Positions 7,648 through 16,480 of a stretch of 64,000 bases of DNA are shown here, in pieces (the stretch's first letter is position 1; every line of letters begins with the position of its first letter). A program made the translations under genes and the position numbers. This stretch comes from Algoriphagus sp. (GTDB lineage: Bacteria; Bacteroidota; Bacteroidia; Cytophagales; Cyclobacteriaceae): contig NZ_JAUXYL010000007.1 in NCBI RefSeq assembly GCF_030694375.1, positions 186,001-250,000 on the forward strand, in the 5' to 3' direction. The notes beneath the pieces are model-generated. The model was not told where the DNA came from. It saw only the letters and a program-made list of their open reading frames with translations, and ran no database searches.

Positions 7648-9918
7648 CTAGTCCAGGGTATTTCGCTCTAAATTCAAGACCATCCTCAAGGTACCGTAAT
7701 CATACTTCCCTCCGAAATGCTCGAAGTAATGCTTGAGCGAATCATATTTCCCCGCTTCAGCCTGAATTTCCCGGATGTCCTGTTCGGCTACCAATTGTTC
7801 CATTTTAAGCACTCCCGACTTCACTCCAAATGCCAAATGCCCCATGATCGTCGACAGGGCAAACTCCCGCTCTGTGGCGATTTCCTGTGGATTTTTACCC
7901 TCCAAAAACAGCCGGACGCTGATCGACTTGGAGTCTTCCTTCTTTTCCTTGGGAGCTTTGGTTTTTTTTTCTGTGGATTTCTTACGACCGGTTTTGGTAC
8001 TCGATTTTGGTTTTTCGGGGAGGGTTTTTCGGATGGTTTCCACGATGGATTTTCTCAAAGCAGCAATTTGCTGATCCAAATCCGGCATCCTTCCGGTAAT
8101 TTCTCCCTTCAAAATAGCCTGAATCAGGCGGCCGCTTCTGGCTATTCCCAAGTACTTCCCGAGCAGTTCCAACTCCAATTCTTCGAGTCCGTTTTGGTAG
8201 GATTTGATTCTGGAAAACTCCTCCACCTTCACCTCGTGAAGGATTAACTTTTCCAAAATCCCCCGGAGTAAATCCAGGTAGTAGCCCGTCCCCTTTTCGA
8301 CTCTAGCCAACAGCTTTTCCTGATCGCCCTCCTGCAGCAAAAACAATAGCTGCGAACGGAATTTCCGGGTGTTTTCTCCTTCCGATTCCAGGGCTTGAAA
8401 AATCACAGACAGGTCTTTTCTCAGACTCTCATCTTCAAACTCCAAACCGCTTTCATGCTCCTTGGTAAATTGACTGAGGGATTTGAGTAAGCTTCCAAAC
8501 TCAAACGTATCCTGAATCAGCTGAGTCAAATACTGACTTTGGCGGGCGGTAAGCAAGTCGCTCAGGCTCTCCTGAAGGCCGGTACCAAGCGTGAAATCCA
8601 CCACTTTGGGATCAGAATAGATCATATCCGCCTGCACCCGGGTCCTCAAAACCAGACCGTCAAGGCTTCTCAGGCGGCTGAGCGCGACATAGACCTGCCC
8701 CGGAGCAAAGGCCTGCCCCACATCGATGATTGCCCGATCAAAAGTCAGTCCCTGACTTTTGTGCACTGTCACGGCCCAGGCGAGCTTGATGGGAAATTGA
8801 GAAAAGGTCCCGATCACTTCCTCTTCCAACTCTTTGGTGTCGGGGTTGATCCGGTATTTTTTGTTTTCCCAAAGTTCCTTTTTCAATACAAATTCCTCAT
8901 GGGAGTCATCCATCTCCACTGTGATTTGCTCCTTGTCCAGCTTGATCACGGTGGCAAGTTTTCCATTGAAATAGGAAGAAAGCCCCGAGGTGTCATTTTT
9001 GATAAACATCACCCGCGCAGCCACTTTCAACTCGATGGTTTGGGGAAGCGGAAACAGGTTTTCGGGAAAGTCCCGCTCTACCTCAGCATCATAGAAAAAT
9101 GACGGAGCGTCCAAGCTTCGCAACTCCCGCAGGTTGAGCTCATCGGCCTTGTAGTTGTGCGTGGTCAAGGTGATGCAAGGGGGCAGATCGCGGATTTGGT
9201 CCAAGGTCTTGAAATGTTGATTCAGTACGCGGACGTCTTCGGGAGTAGCCCGGTTGTCCCGGAGGTTGTTCAAAATGCGGATAAACACATCGTCCTGCTG
9301 CCTGAAAATCTTATCCAGCTCGAGGTAGATCATCCCGGAATTTTGCAGTGCCTTGGCCTCAAAAAAGTGCATGGAATTGTAAAACCGGCTCAAAACAGTC
9401 CATTCCTGATCTTTGACCACAGGGGGCAATTGATATAAATCTCCAATCAGCAATACCTGAACTCCTCCAAAAGGAACCTGATAGTTTCGCTTGACGCTGC
9501 GCAGTCGATAATCTATCGCGTCCAAAATATCCGCACGCAACATACTTACCTCGTCGATCACCAGCAGATCAATGCTCTTGAGGACATTTCTCCGAAACTG
9601 ATTCAAGGGATGTCGCCTTGCGAGGGTCTGCTGGGTGAAGAAGCCATGATTATCCGTAAAGTTTCCCTCAGCCTCCCGCGTAGGAAGAAAAGATCCGAAA
9701 GGAAGCAGAAACTGGGAATGGATGGTCACACCCCGGGCATTCAGCGCAGCTATGCCTGTCGGTGCTACGATAACGAATCGCTTGTGCGTCAAAAGGCTAA
9801 GCTCCCTCAGGAAGGTGGTCTTGCCCGTTCCCGCCTTTCCTGTCAAAAAAATCGGGGCTCCGGTATTATTGACAAATTTTGCTGCCAACTGAAGCCTGTC
9901 AGTGGATTGGTTTTCCAT
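7648..9918 (-). CDS. Pif1/RecD-like SF1 helicase with C-terminal helix-turn-helix domain
   Basis: Walker A GKAGTGKTTFL lies near residue 26, Walker B LLVIDEVSML near 115, then GDLYQLPPVV (motif III) and a UvrD_C_2 region with WAVTVHKSQGLTFDRA and YVALSRLRSLDGL. This is an SF1B, 5'-3' type helicase related to Pif1 and RecD2. After a long helical linker comes a Lys-rich tract (about residues 650-675), then a C-terminal HTH_40-type winged helix as in RecQ-type proteins. Likely roles are replication-fork or G-quadruplex processing. Length 756. It is divergent from the PaiB-like gene, with 110 bp between the starts. Confidence 0.9.
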   Translation of the reverse strand: MENQSTDRLQLAAKFVNNTGAPIFLTGKAGTGKTTFLRELSLLTHKRFVIVAPTGIAALNARGVTIHSQFLLPFGSFLPTREAEGNFTDNHGFFTQQTLARRHPLNQFRRNVLKSIDLLVIDEVSMLRADILDAIDYRLRSVKRNYQVPFGGVQVLLIGDLYQLPPVVKDQEWTVLSRFYNSMHFFEAKALQNSGMIYLELDKIFRQQDDVFIRILNNLRDNRATPEDVRVLNQHFKTLDQIRDLPPCITLTTHNYKADELNLRELRSLDAPSFFYDAEVERDFPENLFPLPQTIELKVAARVMFIKNDTSGLSSYFNGKLATVIKLDKEQITVEMDDSHEEFVLKKELWENKKYRINPDTKELEEEVIGTFSQFPIKLAWAVTVHKSQGLTFDRAIIDVGQAFAPGQVYVALSRLRSLDGLVLRTRVQADMIYSDPKVVDFTLGTGLQESLSDLLTARQSQYLTQLIQDTFEFGSLLKSLSQFTKEHESGLEFEDESLRKDLSVIFQALESEGENTRKFRSQLLFLLQEGDQEKLLARVEKGTGYYLDLLRGILEKLILHEVKVEEFSRIKSYQNGLEELELELLGKYLGIARSGRLIQAILKGEITGRMPDLDQQIAALRKSIVETIRKTLPEKPKSSTKTGRKKSTEKKTKAPKEKKEDSKSISVRLFLEGKNPQEIATEREFALSTIMGHLAFGVKSGVLKMEQLVAEQDIREIQAEAGKYDSLKHYFEHFGGKYDYGTLRMVLNLERNTLD

Positions 9919-10028
9919 CCAACTAAAGTAAATTTTTCAAATGAAAAAATCCCTATTTACATTCAAAAGGAAAGAAACTTTTGTCTGAATGCTTCGAATT
10001 CCACAATTTTAATCCACAATTCATCCCC

Positions 10029-10649
10029 ATGTACATCCACCCGCTTAATTCCTGGAAAAACGACCCGGAAATCCATGATTTCCTTCGAAAAAACGCATTT
10101 GCCACCCTGGTGACTCAAGTGAATGGGCGGCCTTGGGCCACTCATCTGCCCTTCGTTTTGGATAAAAATTCAGCCGGAGAGGTCATTTTGAGCGGACATC
10201 TTGCCAAAGCAAATCCCCAATGGAAATCCCTGGCCGGGATGGAGGATGTTTTGGTGATTTTTCAGGGACCTCATGCCTACATTTCCTCCTCCTGGTACAA
10301 TCATGAAAATGTGCCAACCTGGAACTACCTCGCTGTGCATGTCTATGGGAAAATCCGGATGATTGCCGGTGAAGAATTGATGGATCACCTCAAGAAGTTG
10401 GTTGACACATATGAAGCGGATAGGCCAAATCGCGTCCGGGTGGAGACGATGACCGAGTCCTATGTACAAAGTCAGGTGAGAGCATTGGTAGGATTTGAAG
10501 TGAAAATCGAGGAAGTGCAAGCCAGTGCAAAGCTGTCACAAAATCGGGACGAGGTGAATTATAAAAGCATCATCCAAAAGCTGGAAGAGAGCCCCTTTCC
10601 TTTAGAAAAGGAAATCGCTGAGGAAATGCGGAAAATCAGACCTCAGTAG
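10029..10649 (+). CDS. PaiB-like FMN-binding split-barrel protein
   Basis: From the ATG at 10029 the protein begins MYIHPLNSW and continues with FATLVTQVNGRPWATHLPF, SGHLAKANPQW, FQGPHAYISSSWY and PTWNYLAVHVYG. This block order is diagnostic of the PaiB family (about 205 residues; here 206). PaiB in Bacillus is described as a transcriptional regulator that represses sporulation and protease genes; structurally the family is an FMN-binding split barrel, so an enzymatic role is equally possible. The longer frame starting at 9981 adds 16 residues not seen in the family. It stands divergent to the helicase gene. Confidence 0.87.
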   Translation: MYIHPLNSWKNDPEIHDFLRKNAFATLVTQVNGRPWATHLPFVLDKNSAGEVILSGHLAKANPQWKSLAGMEDVLVIFQGPHAYISSSWYNHENVPTWNYLAVHVYGKIRMIAGEELMDHLKKLVDTYEADRPNRVRVETMTESYVQSQVRALVGFEVKIEEVQASAKLSQNRDEVNYKSIIQKLEESPFPLEKEIAEEMRKIRPQ

Positions 10650-10756
10650 CATCCGGGGGGCTTTTCTCAAAAATATTCTGAGAAAAATATGATTTATTCC
10701 CTCATGTCTCGGGGCAAAGGACCTATTTACCCAATTTCTCTGCGCTCTGAAAAAAC

Positions 10757-10770
10757 GCCGGCATCCCGGC
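10757..10770. terminator. bidirectional hairpin terminator between paiB-like and AsmA-like genes
   Basis: The stem GCCGG/CCGGC has a CATC loop. A T-rich run follows on the plus strand and a run of six T on the minus strand. It lies in the gap between two convergent genes and could end both transcripts. The stem is short (5 bp), so efficiency is uncertain. Confidence 0.6.
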
Positions 10771-10772
10771 TT

Positions 10773-12377
10773 TTACTTTTCTGAATTACCCATTATCTCT
10801 TTTGCGACGCCACCGGGCACGATAGTCATCATGCCTTGTTTGGTGCTGGACCATACCAGGTGAAATGGGCCCCGATACCGGTTTCTTTGAGTGGTATAGT
10901 TGGCAGTCATGTATCTTTTGTCCCCGGGCATATTGTTGGAATTCAAGGCAATATTGGCAATGGTAGACATCAGTTTGCTTTTCTTTTGCGAGCCCTTCTG
11001 ATACATCTCAATTTTCAGGTCCGAATAGTCAAATCTGAACAGGTTGGTGGACCGATAGACATCCGCATGAATCTTTATATTCATCCTCACCAGATTCCCT
11101 GACACGATCTCCCCATTCATTATCGGTTTCAGGATTTCATTGATTTTAGTCAGCCGAAATGAGGTAAAATCAACCACCATATCAAATTCGTCCTTGTCGT
11201 ATGGAACACTGAGGTCTATGTTCAAATTTCCGCTTCCTTCAATTTTGGCAGTGAATTTCCCGTCAAAGTGCTTGAAGAGGGTTTGGAATTCCGGGATAGT
11301 GGTAATGTTGACAAAATTACCGTTGAGATTATCGAGGTGAAACTGCCAAGTTTGGTTTTTGCCGGGCACGGATTCTCCGTAGACAATCGCTCCATTTGAG
11401 ACTTTCAGTGTGTCCAGTTTGAGGGGGAAATTGACTTTTTGCAACAAGCCCTGGAAAAGTGATTTCACTTCGTTGGGAGGTCTCGGCAATTCCTTATTTC
11501 TGAAATCTTCCAGAAAAAGCCCCAAAACCTCAAGTTTCTGCGCTCTGATATCCAAATTGGAATACAGATTACTGTTGGCTTCAATCCCTGACAGGATCAG
11601 GGAATCCAGGCTAAATTCGATCAGATCAACCTGAAGATCCATTTTGGAGGAAGCCTTTTGGATTCCTTCAGGATACTTGAGCGAAATCAAATTCATCTGA
11701 AGCTGTTGGTTTTTGGTATCAAAGCCAATTTTTCCCGTTTTGAATTTTTGACCATTTCCCATGATATAGTCCAGGCTGTCAATCGAAATCAAAATCCGCT
11801 CATAATCGAATGGAATCGGATAATTCCACTTTAAGGAATCGGTACTTAGCTCATTGGCTACAATATTCAGGTTATTCAAACTGCCAATCTGATCCTCCCC
11901 AAGCATCATCCTCGCGCTTGCCCTTCCCAATTGGAAATTCCGGATCATTCCTCTGGACAAAATATCTCCAAAAAGACTTTGCAAAGCCGTGGCGGGTTTT
12001 GCCTCTTTGTTATTTTCCAGCGGAATGTGAATAATAAAATCCGGCTGGGAAAAGGATAAGTTTTGGACTATCAAGTCCCTTTGCATGATAAGTTTGAGAA
12101 CATCCACTTGACTCAGTAAAACCTGCACTACTTTACCTTCTACATAAACTCCCTCAAGCTCCCCAAAAGGAGTAATTTTCACCTCATTAATGAGAATCAC
12201 CTTTCCAAAAAAATCCACATCAATTCTGTCAAATTTAAAATCGTATTTTCGATCGGGATTGGAGTTAACTATGGATTCCAGATTTTCATTAATCCAGGAT
12301 TTCCCCCAGTAAACTCCTATTCCAAAAAGAACAAGAAGTACGACTACGAGTACTGCAAAAATCTTTAAAAACTTCAT
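10773..12377 (-). CDS. AsmA/TamB-like envelope protein, hypothetical
   Basis: An N-terminal membrane anchor (MKFLKIFAVLVVVLLVLFG) leads into a long periplasmic part of about 510 residues made of repeated amphipathic beta strands, with a DFKFDRIDVDFFGKVILINEVKI-like opening typical of AsmA/DUF748-type proteins. Members of that superfamily form long grooves and are linked to lipid transport or outer-membrane homeostasis. No enzyme motif is seen. It is monocistronic, with the start at the ATG ending at 12377. The family assignment rests on architecture rather than a specific motif. Confidence 0.65.
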   Translation of the reverse strand: MKFLKIFAVLVVVLLVLFGIGVYWGKSWINENLESIVNSNPDRKYDFKFDRIDVDFFGKVILINEVKITPFGELEGVYVEGKVVQVLLSQVDVLKLIMQRDLIVQNLSFSQPDFIIHIPLENNKEAKPATALQSLFGDILSRGMIRNFQLGRASARMMLGEDQIGSLNNLNIVANELSTDSLKWNYPIPFDYERILISIDSLDYIMGNGQKFKTGKIGFDTKNQQLQMNLISLKYPEGIQKASSKMDLQVDLIEFSLDSLILSGIEANSNLYSNLDIRAQKLEVLGLFLEDFRNKELPRPPNEVKSLFQGLLQKVNFPLKLDTLKVSNGAIVYGESVPGKNQTWQFHLDNLNGNFVNITTIPEFQTLFKHFDGKFTAKIEGSGNLNIDLSVPYDKDEFDMVVDFTSFRLTKINEILKPIMNGEIVSGNLVRMNIKIHADVYRSTNLFRFDYSDLKIEMYQKGSQKKSKLMSTIANIALNSNNMPGDKRYMTANYTTQRNRYRGPFHLVWSSTKQGMMTIVPGGVAKEIMGNSEK

Positions 12378-12599
12378 AGTTGGTATATTTGGACAAAATC
12401 AGCGAAGCAAGTTGACTATCAATCCCTTTCCTCTTAAAATTCAGGAAACTTAGCTTCGGAAAATTTTGACGGCTCTATCAGGAATATTAGTAGGATATAA
12501 GTTTAAGGATTCTTGAAAAGAATAAATAGCTTGGAAAAATTCTACCTCCCTTTATCAAATTTGGCTACTAGAGTAAATTACATTTTAATACATTTGAGA

Positions 12600-13397
12600 A
12601 TGAAGCAATTTTTCTTCGCTTGGATTGCAAGTTTTATGCTAGCGTCCCCCCTTTCGGCCCAGGAAATTAAAATTTTAACCTACAATATTCTTCACGGAGA
12701 ACGTGCTGATAAACCTACTACTCCAAATCTACCTGGTTTGGCAAACCTCCTGATTCAAATTCAGCCTGAAGTAATCGCACTTCAGGAGGTCGACAGCATG
12801 ACCCTGAGATCCGCAAGCATCTATGGGGAACGTATGGATTTTATCAAAAACCTCTCCAGGGAAACCGGATACAAGGGCTATTTCGGCCGAGCCATGGAAT
12901 ATGACAGTGGGGCTTATGGAGAAGGTGTTTTGGTGAAAAAAGGATCAAATTACCATACGCTCAATCTGCCAAATCCGGCAGGAGGAGAACCTCGGGCTAT
13001 AGCTTGGGTAAAAGCGGAACTCAAAACCCTGGAAGAATTTTATTTTGGGTCCACTCACCTCTGCCATGAATTTGAAGTCAACAGGATAGCTCAATTGGAC
13101 TCTATTCTTTCTTATGCGGATTCGCTGGATAAGCCTGTGATCTGGGTCGGTGATCTTAATTTCACGCCCGATTCACCGGAATATAGCCGGATTCCAGCCC
13201 ATTGGAAGGAGGCTGGTGCAGAAGCGGGAGACCTGCAAAACACCTATGGAACATATGATTCGGGGGCAAGAATAGACTACATCTGGTACGACTCCAGAAA
13301 ATTTGAACTGGTGGAATACAAAGTATTGACTCACATCACTTTTTCTGATCACTATCCTGTATGGGCCGTGCTTCGGATGAAAAAACAAAAAGAATGA
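12600..13397 (+). CDS. secreted endonuclease/exonuclease/phosphatase (EEP) family protein
   Basis: From the ATG at 12600 a signal peptide (MKQFFFAWIASFMLASPLSAQ) precedes the EEP fold: LTYNILHGE (Asn), ALQEVDSM (metal-binding Glu), GDLNFTPDS (Asp/Asn) and SDHYPVW (Asp-His). All catalytic blocks are present. EEP enzymes are Mg-dependent phosphodiesterases acting on nucleic acids, inositol phosphates or sphingomyelin; the substrate here is unknown. The TGA stop overlaps the ATG of the DUF1080 gene (ATGA at 13394-13397), which indicates translational coupling. The longer frame from 12513 would put 29 residues before the signal peptide and is unlikely. Confidence 0.87.
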   Translation: MKQFFFAWIASFMLASPLSAQEIKILTYNILHGERADKPTTPNLPGLANLLIQIQPEVIALQEVDSMTLRSASIYGERMDFIKNLSRETGYKGYFGRAMEYDSGAYGEGVLVKKGSNYHTLNLPNPAGGEPRAIAWVKAELKTLEEFYFGSTHLCHEFEVNRIAQLDSILSYADSLDKPVIWVGDLNFTPDSPEYSRIPAHWKEAGAEAGDLQNTYGTYDSGARIDYIWYDSRKFELVEYKVLTHITFSDHYPVWAVLRMKKQKE

Positions 13398-14239
13398 AAC
13401 TAATCACACTTTACCGTTTTATCGCATTGGGAGGGGTGATCTTCCTTTGGAACTTCACGCTGCCCGAAAAGAAAAGTAAATGGCAGGAGCTATTTAACGG
13501 TAAAGACATCAACAACTGGGTGGTGAAAATCCGAACCCATGAGGTAGGAGAAAATTTTGCAAACACCTTTCGGGTGGAAGACGGAATGATGCAGGTCCGC
13601 TACGATGGTTACAGTCAATTTGACCGGCAATACGGCCATATTTTTTATAATAAACCCTTTTCGTACTATTTACTTCAAGTCGAATACAGGTTTGTGGGTG
13701 AGCAATGTCCCGGAGGCGAAGGATGGGCCCTGAGAAACAGCGGCGCGATGCTTCACTCTCAAGACCCAAAGACCATGCTCAAGGATCAGGACTTCCCGAT
13801 CTCGATCGAAGCGCAGTTTCTCGGAGGAAACGGAAAAGATCCCCGTACGACCTGCAACCTGTGTACGCCCGGCACCAATGTGGTTTTGGCAGACACGCTC
13901 TTCACTCCGCATTGCATCAATTCCAGGTCCCAAACCTATCATGGTGACCAATGGGTTCAGGCTAATTTCATCGTCATGGGAGATGAGGAGGTTCACCATT
14001 TGGTCGGAACGGATACGGTTTTCAGCTATTTCAAACCTCAAATCGGCGGTGGAAATGTGAGTCCTGTAGACCCGGCTGTCAAGATTGACGGAAAACTATT
14101 GAAGGAAGGCTACATTTCCCTTCAAAGTGAAAGCCATCCGATTGATTTCAGAAGAGTGGCAGTGATCGACCTGACCAAGATCAAAGACAATCCCAAAAAA
14201 CTCAGAAAAACGGTAAATCAAGCCTTAGGCAAGAATTAG
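13394..14239 (+). CDS. DUF1080 (3-keto-disaccharide hydrolase-like) protein
   Basis: After a short hydrophobic N-terminus (LITLYRFIALGGVIFLWNF) the DUF1080 jelly roll begins with WQELFNGKDINNWV; GGEGWALRNSGAML, ISIEAQFLGG, YHGDQWVQANFIV and YISLQSESHPIDFRRV follow in the usual order. This beta-sandwich family (Pfam 3-keto-disaccharide hydrolase) acts on glycosides oxidised at C-3, in the two-step route where a Gfo/Idh/MocA enzyme makes the keto sugar. The ATG at 13394 overlaps the preceding stop; the longer frame from 13361 lies inside that gene. It faces a Gfo/Idh/MocA gene, consistent with such a pathway. Confidence 0.85.
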   Translation: MKLITLYRFIALGGVIFLWNFTLPEKKSKWQELFNGKDINNWVVKIRTHEVGENFANTFRVEDGMMQVRYDGYSQFDRQYGHIFYNKPFSYYLLQVEYRFVGEQCPGGEGWALRNSGAMLHSQDPKTMLKDQDFPISIEAQFLGGNGKDPRTTCNLCTPGTNVVLADTLFTPHCINSRSQTYHGDQWVQANFIVMGDEEVHHLVGTDTVFSYFKPQIGGGNVSPVDPAVKIDGKLLKEGYISLQSESHPIDFRRVAVIDLTKIKDNPKKLRKTVNQALGKN

Positions 14240-14482
14240 AAAAACTGATTATCCGCTATTCTGCCATTTAAAATTTCTTCTTAGGTCGGGGAAAGGGAAA
14301 ACCGGAGACCGAAAAGAGCCTGAAAATTAGAATTTAGGCCAAAGCCACGTCCTGATTTTACTTGACTCAATAGTTACAACTTAACCGAAATTGTTCATCC
14401 CTTTCAGGGTTGTTTATTTACCCAGGAAACCACAATCTTCTGTTTTCTTCTCCGGTCTTCCATCTCCAGTCTCCCGACTCCG

Positions 14483-15889
14483 CTACACCCGAACTTTCGT
14501 AGTCCCACCACCTTTCAGTGTAATGGGCACGGGAGGATTTGTTTTCCAGTTACCACCCGTAAAGTCAGGAACATCAATTGAATTGGATCGGTTGGCGACG
14601 GACCATTCACTCAGTGGCGTGATGCAGCTCCAAAGTGCCGCGTCATAAACATCCTGATCGAGCGGAAGTCCATTTCTCAGGCAATCGATCAGCCTCCAGT
14701 CCATCATGAAGTCCATTCCTCCATGACCTCCGATTTGCTTGGCCAATTCACCGACTTTTTGGACGATTTCAGGAGTGTATTTGGCTTGCAATTGTTTCAT
14801 TTCATCCTCCTTCATCCAGCTATGCCCTTTGGAAACCTTCTGATCGGGGTACTTTTGCGCATAGCCTTCGGTGCCGCTGACTACATGAAGTCGGGAATAA
14901 GGTCGGGGTGAGGTCACGTCATGTTGGATCATGATGGTCTTTCCTTTTTTTGTTTTCACCACCGTAGTGTTCATGTTTCCACGGTAGTTTTTGGCCGCAT
15001 AAGAATTCCAAAAAGAGTCCTCCATTGCAAGTTCCTGTGCTTTGGCTTTCATCTGAAAGTCATTGGAAGAAACTGAGGTCAGGTAATCCATCTGATCTCC
15101 CCTATTCACATTGAGAATCTGGCAAATGGGTCCGAGTCCATGGGTTGGGTAAAGGTTTCCGTTTCGGAAATTCTCTTCCAGTCTCCACATGCCCTGATAT
15201 CCTTTGTCTTTGTCAAAATTCAGCCAAAGCAAATCGTGAATATAAGCTCCCTCCACATGCAATATCTCGCCAAAAAACCCTTCACGAGCCATCCTCAAAG
15301 TCATCATTTCAAAAAAGTCATAGCAGCAATTTTCCAGCTGCATGCAATGTTTTTTGGTTCGCTCAGAAGTTTCTACCAGTTGCCAACATTCGTCGAGTGT
15401 GCGGGCAGCAGGCACTTCTACAGCAGTGTGTTTGCCCGCTTCCATGGCGAAGACAGCCATTGGCACGTGCCATTCCCATGGGGTTGCGATATAGATCAAA
15501 TCCAAATCCTTTCGCTCACACATTTTTTTCCATGCATAGGCACTTCCTGAGTAGAGCTCAGGACTATGGGGAGTTCCCGCAAGAGATTTTTTAACCTTTT
15601 CGGCACGCTCGGGAAGTAAATCACAAAGGGCTTTGATTTCCACTCCTTCGATTTTGCTGAGTCGGTCGACTGCACCGGGACCCCGCTGACCCAAGCCGAT
15701 AATACCCACCCTGACAGTTTCAATTTTTGGGGCAGCAAAACCACACATATTGAAGGTTTGCATTCGAGACGCACCGTATTTTGCCTCGAGGGGTAAGGTA
15801 TGTAGCTCTTCTGCAAGTGCACTTCCAGCGCCGAAGAGGCCCAAACCTGCCAATCCGGTGGATTTCAAAAATTCTCTTCTTTTATTCAT
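14483..15889 (-). CDS. Gfo/Idh/MocA oxidoreductase, GH109-like, exported by Tat
   Basis: The N-terminus MNKRREFLKSTGLAGLGLFG is a twin-arginine type signal. The NAD-binding Rossmann motif is VGIIGLGQRGPG, followed by the sugar-enzyme segment VEVPAARTLDECW. The block NGNLYPTHGLGPICQILN and NRGDQMDYL is characteristic of GH109, which hydrolyses alpha-N-acetylgalactosaminides by an NAD-dependent redox mechanism and resides in this fold. The length of 468 fits. Whether this copy is a glycosidase or a plain 3-dehydrogenase cannot be told. A dispersed repeat (15890-15960) forms its immediate 5' leader. Confidence 0.85.
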   Translation of the reverse strand: MNKRREFLKSTGLAGLGLFGAGSALAEELHTLPLEAKYGASRMQTFNMCGFAAPKIETVRVGIIGLGQRGPGAVDRLSKIEGVEIKALCDLLPERAEKVKKSLAGTPHSPELYSGSAYAWKKMCERKDLDLIYIATPWEWHVPMAVFAMEAGKHTAVEVPAARTLDECWQLVETSERTKKHCMQLENCCYDFFEMMTLRMAREGFFGEILHVEGAYIHDLLWLNFDKDKGYQGMWRLEENFRNGNLYPTHGLGPICQILNVNRGDQMDYLTSVSSNDFQMKAKAQELAMEDSFWNSYAAKNYRGNMNTTVVKTKKGKTIMIQHDVTSPRPYSRLHVVSGTEGYAQKYPDQKVSKGHSWMKEDEMKQLQAKYTPEIVQKVGELAKQIGGHGGMDFMMDWRLIDCLRNGLPLDQDVYDAALWSCITPLSEWSVANRSNSIDVPDFTGGNWKTNPPVPITLKGGGTTKVRV

Positions 15890-15960
15890 GTGTTTATAAT
15901 TTGATTTTTATTTGCCACATCTGCCTGCTCAAACCTACCCAGGCTGGAGCCGCGATTTTA
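15890..15960 (-). repeat. dispersed intergenic repeat, copy A (upstream of the GH109-like gene)
   Basis: Read on the minus strand it has a degenerate CAGCCTGGG/GAGCAGGCAG part and then the shared A-rich end TAAAAATCAAATTATAAACA, which stops 2 bases before the ATG at 15889. The same A-rich end, usually with a CCTGCCTG block upstream, recurs at about 16.4, 28.3, 31.0, 42.0 and 54.2 kb. Confidence 0.65.
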
Positions 15961-16044
15961 TGTGATAGATTTTTTTGCTATTTCCATAGGCTATTTAATA
16001 AAAAAATCAAAGAAGTCCGTACCGTAGATCAGAAAGCAAAAAAA

Positions 16045-16066
16045 ACCGGAAGCAAACGCCTCCGGT
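16045..16066 (-). terminator. intrinsic terminator of the DUF2892 gene
   Basis: On the minus strand the stem ACCGGAGGC / GCTTCCGGT (one mismatch) with a GTTT loop is followed by eight T. It lies about 45 bp past the stop of the DUF2892 gene. Confidence 0.8.
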
Positions 16067-16111
16067 CTTTCCCATAATTTGAAAGCACTATCAATTATCT
16101 TCACTCAACTT

Positions 16112-16321
16112 TTAAGCTGATTTGATTTTACAGGTATTCATTCCCAGCAGAGTATAAAGGGGACAGAAGCTTACCAAGCTCGTCAGTACAAACACTGCTG
16201 CAACCACAAGTCCTACTACTCCCCAAGTTCCAGTCACTGTTCCTGTGAAATAAAGTGCTACTAAGACAAGTGCCACGATTATCCGAATGGCCTTATCAAC
16301 TCCTCCCATATTTTTTTTCAT
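16112..16321 (-). CDS. DUF2892 (YgaP-type) inner-membrane protein
   Basis: This 69-residue protein opens with KKNMGGVDKAIRIIVALVLVA and has two membrane helices and a CPLY segment near the end (SFCPLYTLLGMNTC). It is a full-length DUF2892 domain, the membrane part of the E. coli YgaP rhodanese in which it dimerises in the membrane. In this genome it is a stand-alone domain. Family members often accompany sulfur-transfer proteins, but the rhodanese gene here is 12 kb away. Confidence 0.88.
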   Translation of the reverse strand: MKKNMGGVDKAIRIIVALVLVALYFTGTVTGTWGVVGLVVAAVFVLTSLVSFCPLYTLLGMNTCKIKSA

Positions 16322-16428
16322 GAGTTCATCTGTTTAAGCAAAAACCTTTTTGCGAGATTGTATGCTAAAGCTAACTCAAGTTCTCAACCCTGAAAATGAC
16401 AAAAGTCACAGAAGAAGGTGATTTTACG

Positions 16429-16480
16429 GTGTTTATAATTTGTCTTTGGGTGATCACACCTGCCTGCAGGCTCAATTTCA
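16429..16480 (-). repeat. dispersed intergenic repeat, copy E
   Basis: Minus-strand reading starts with TGAAATTGAGCCTGCAGG, in which the TGA is the stop codon of the GH113-like gene, and ends with GACAAATTATAAACAC. This is a short copy (about 52 bp) with both conserved ends. It lies 107 bp upstream of the DUF2892 start, unlike the other copies, which touch or nearly touch a start codon. Confidence 0.65.

Noticed and set aside
14240..14482. Inverted repeat of ACCGGAGA-like sequence in the DUF1080/GH109 gap
   Set aside because: Matches are short and imperfect (near 14295 and 14450); not convincing as an element.
15890..15960. Conserved promoter in the dispersed repeats
   Set aside because: Copy A contains TAGGTTTG, a -7-like match, but the other copies lack it at the same place, so the shared element is not a common sigma-factor promoter.
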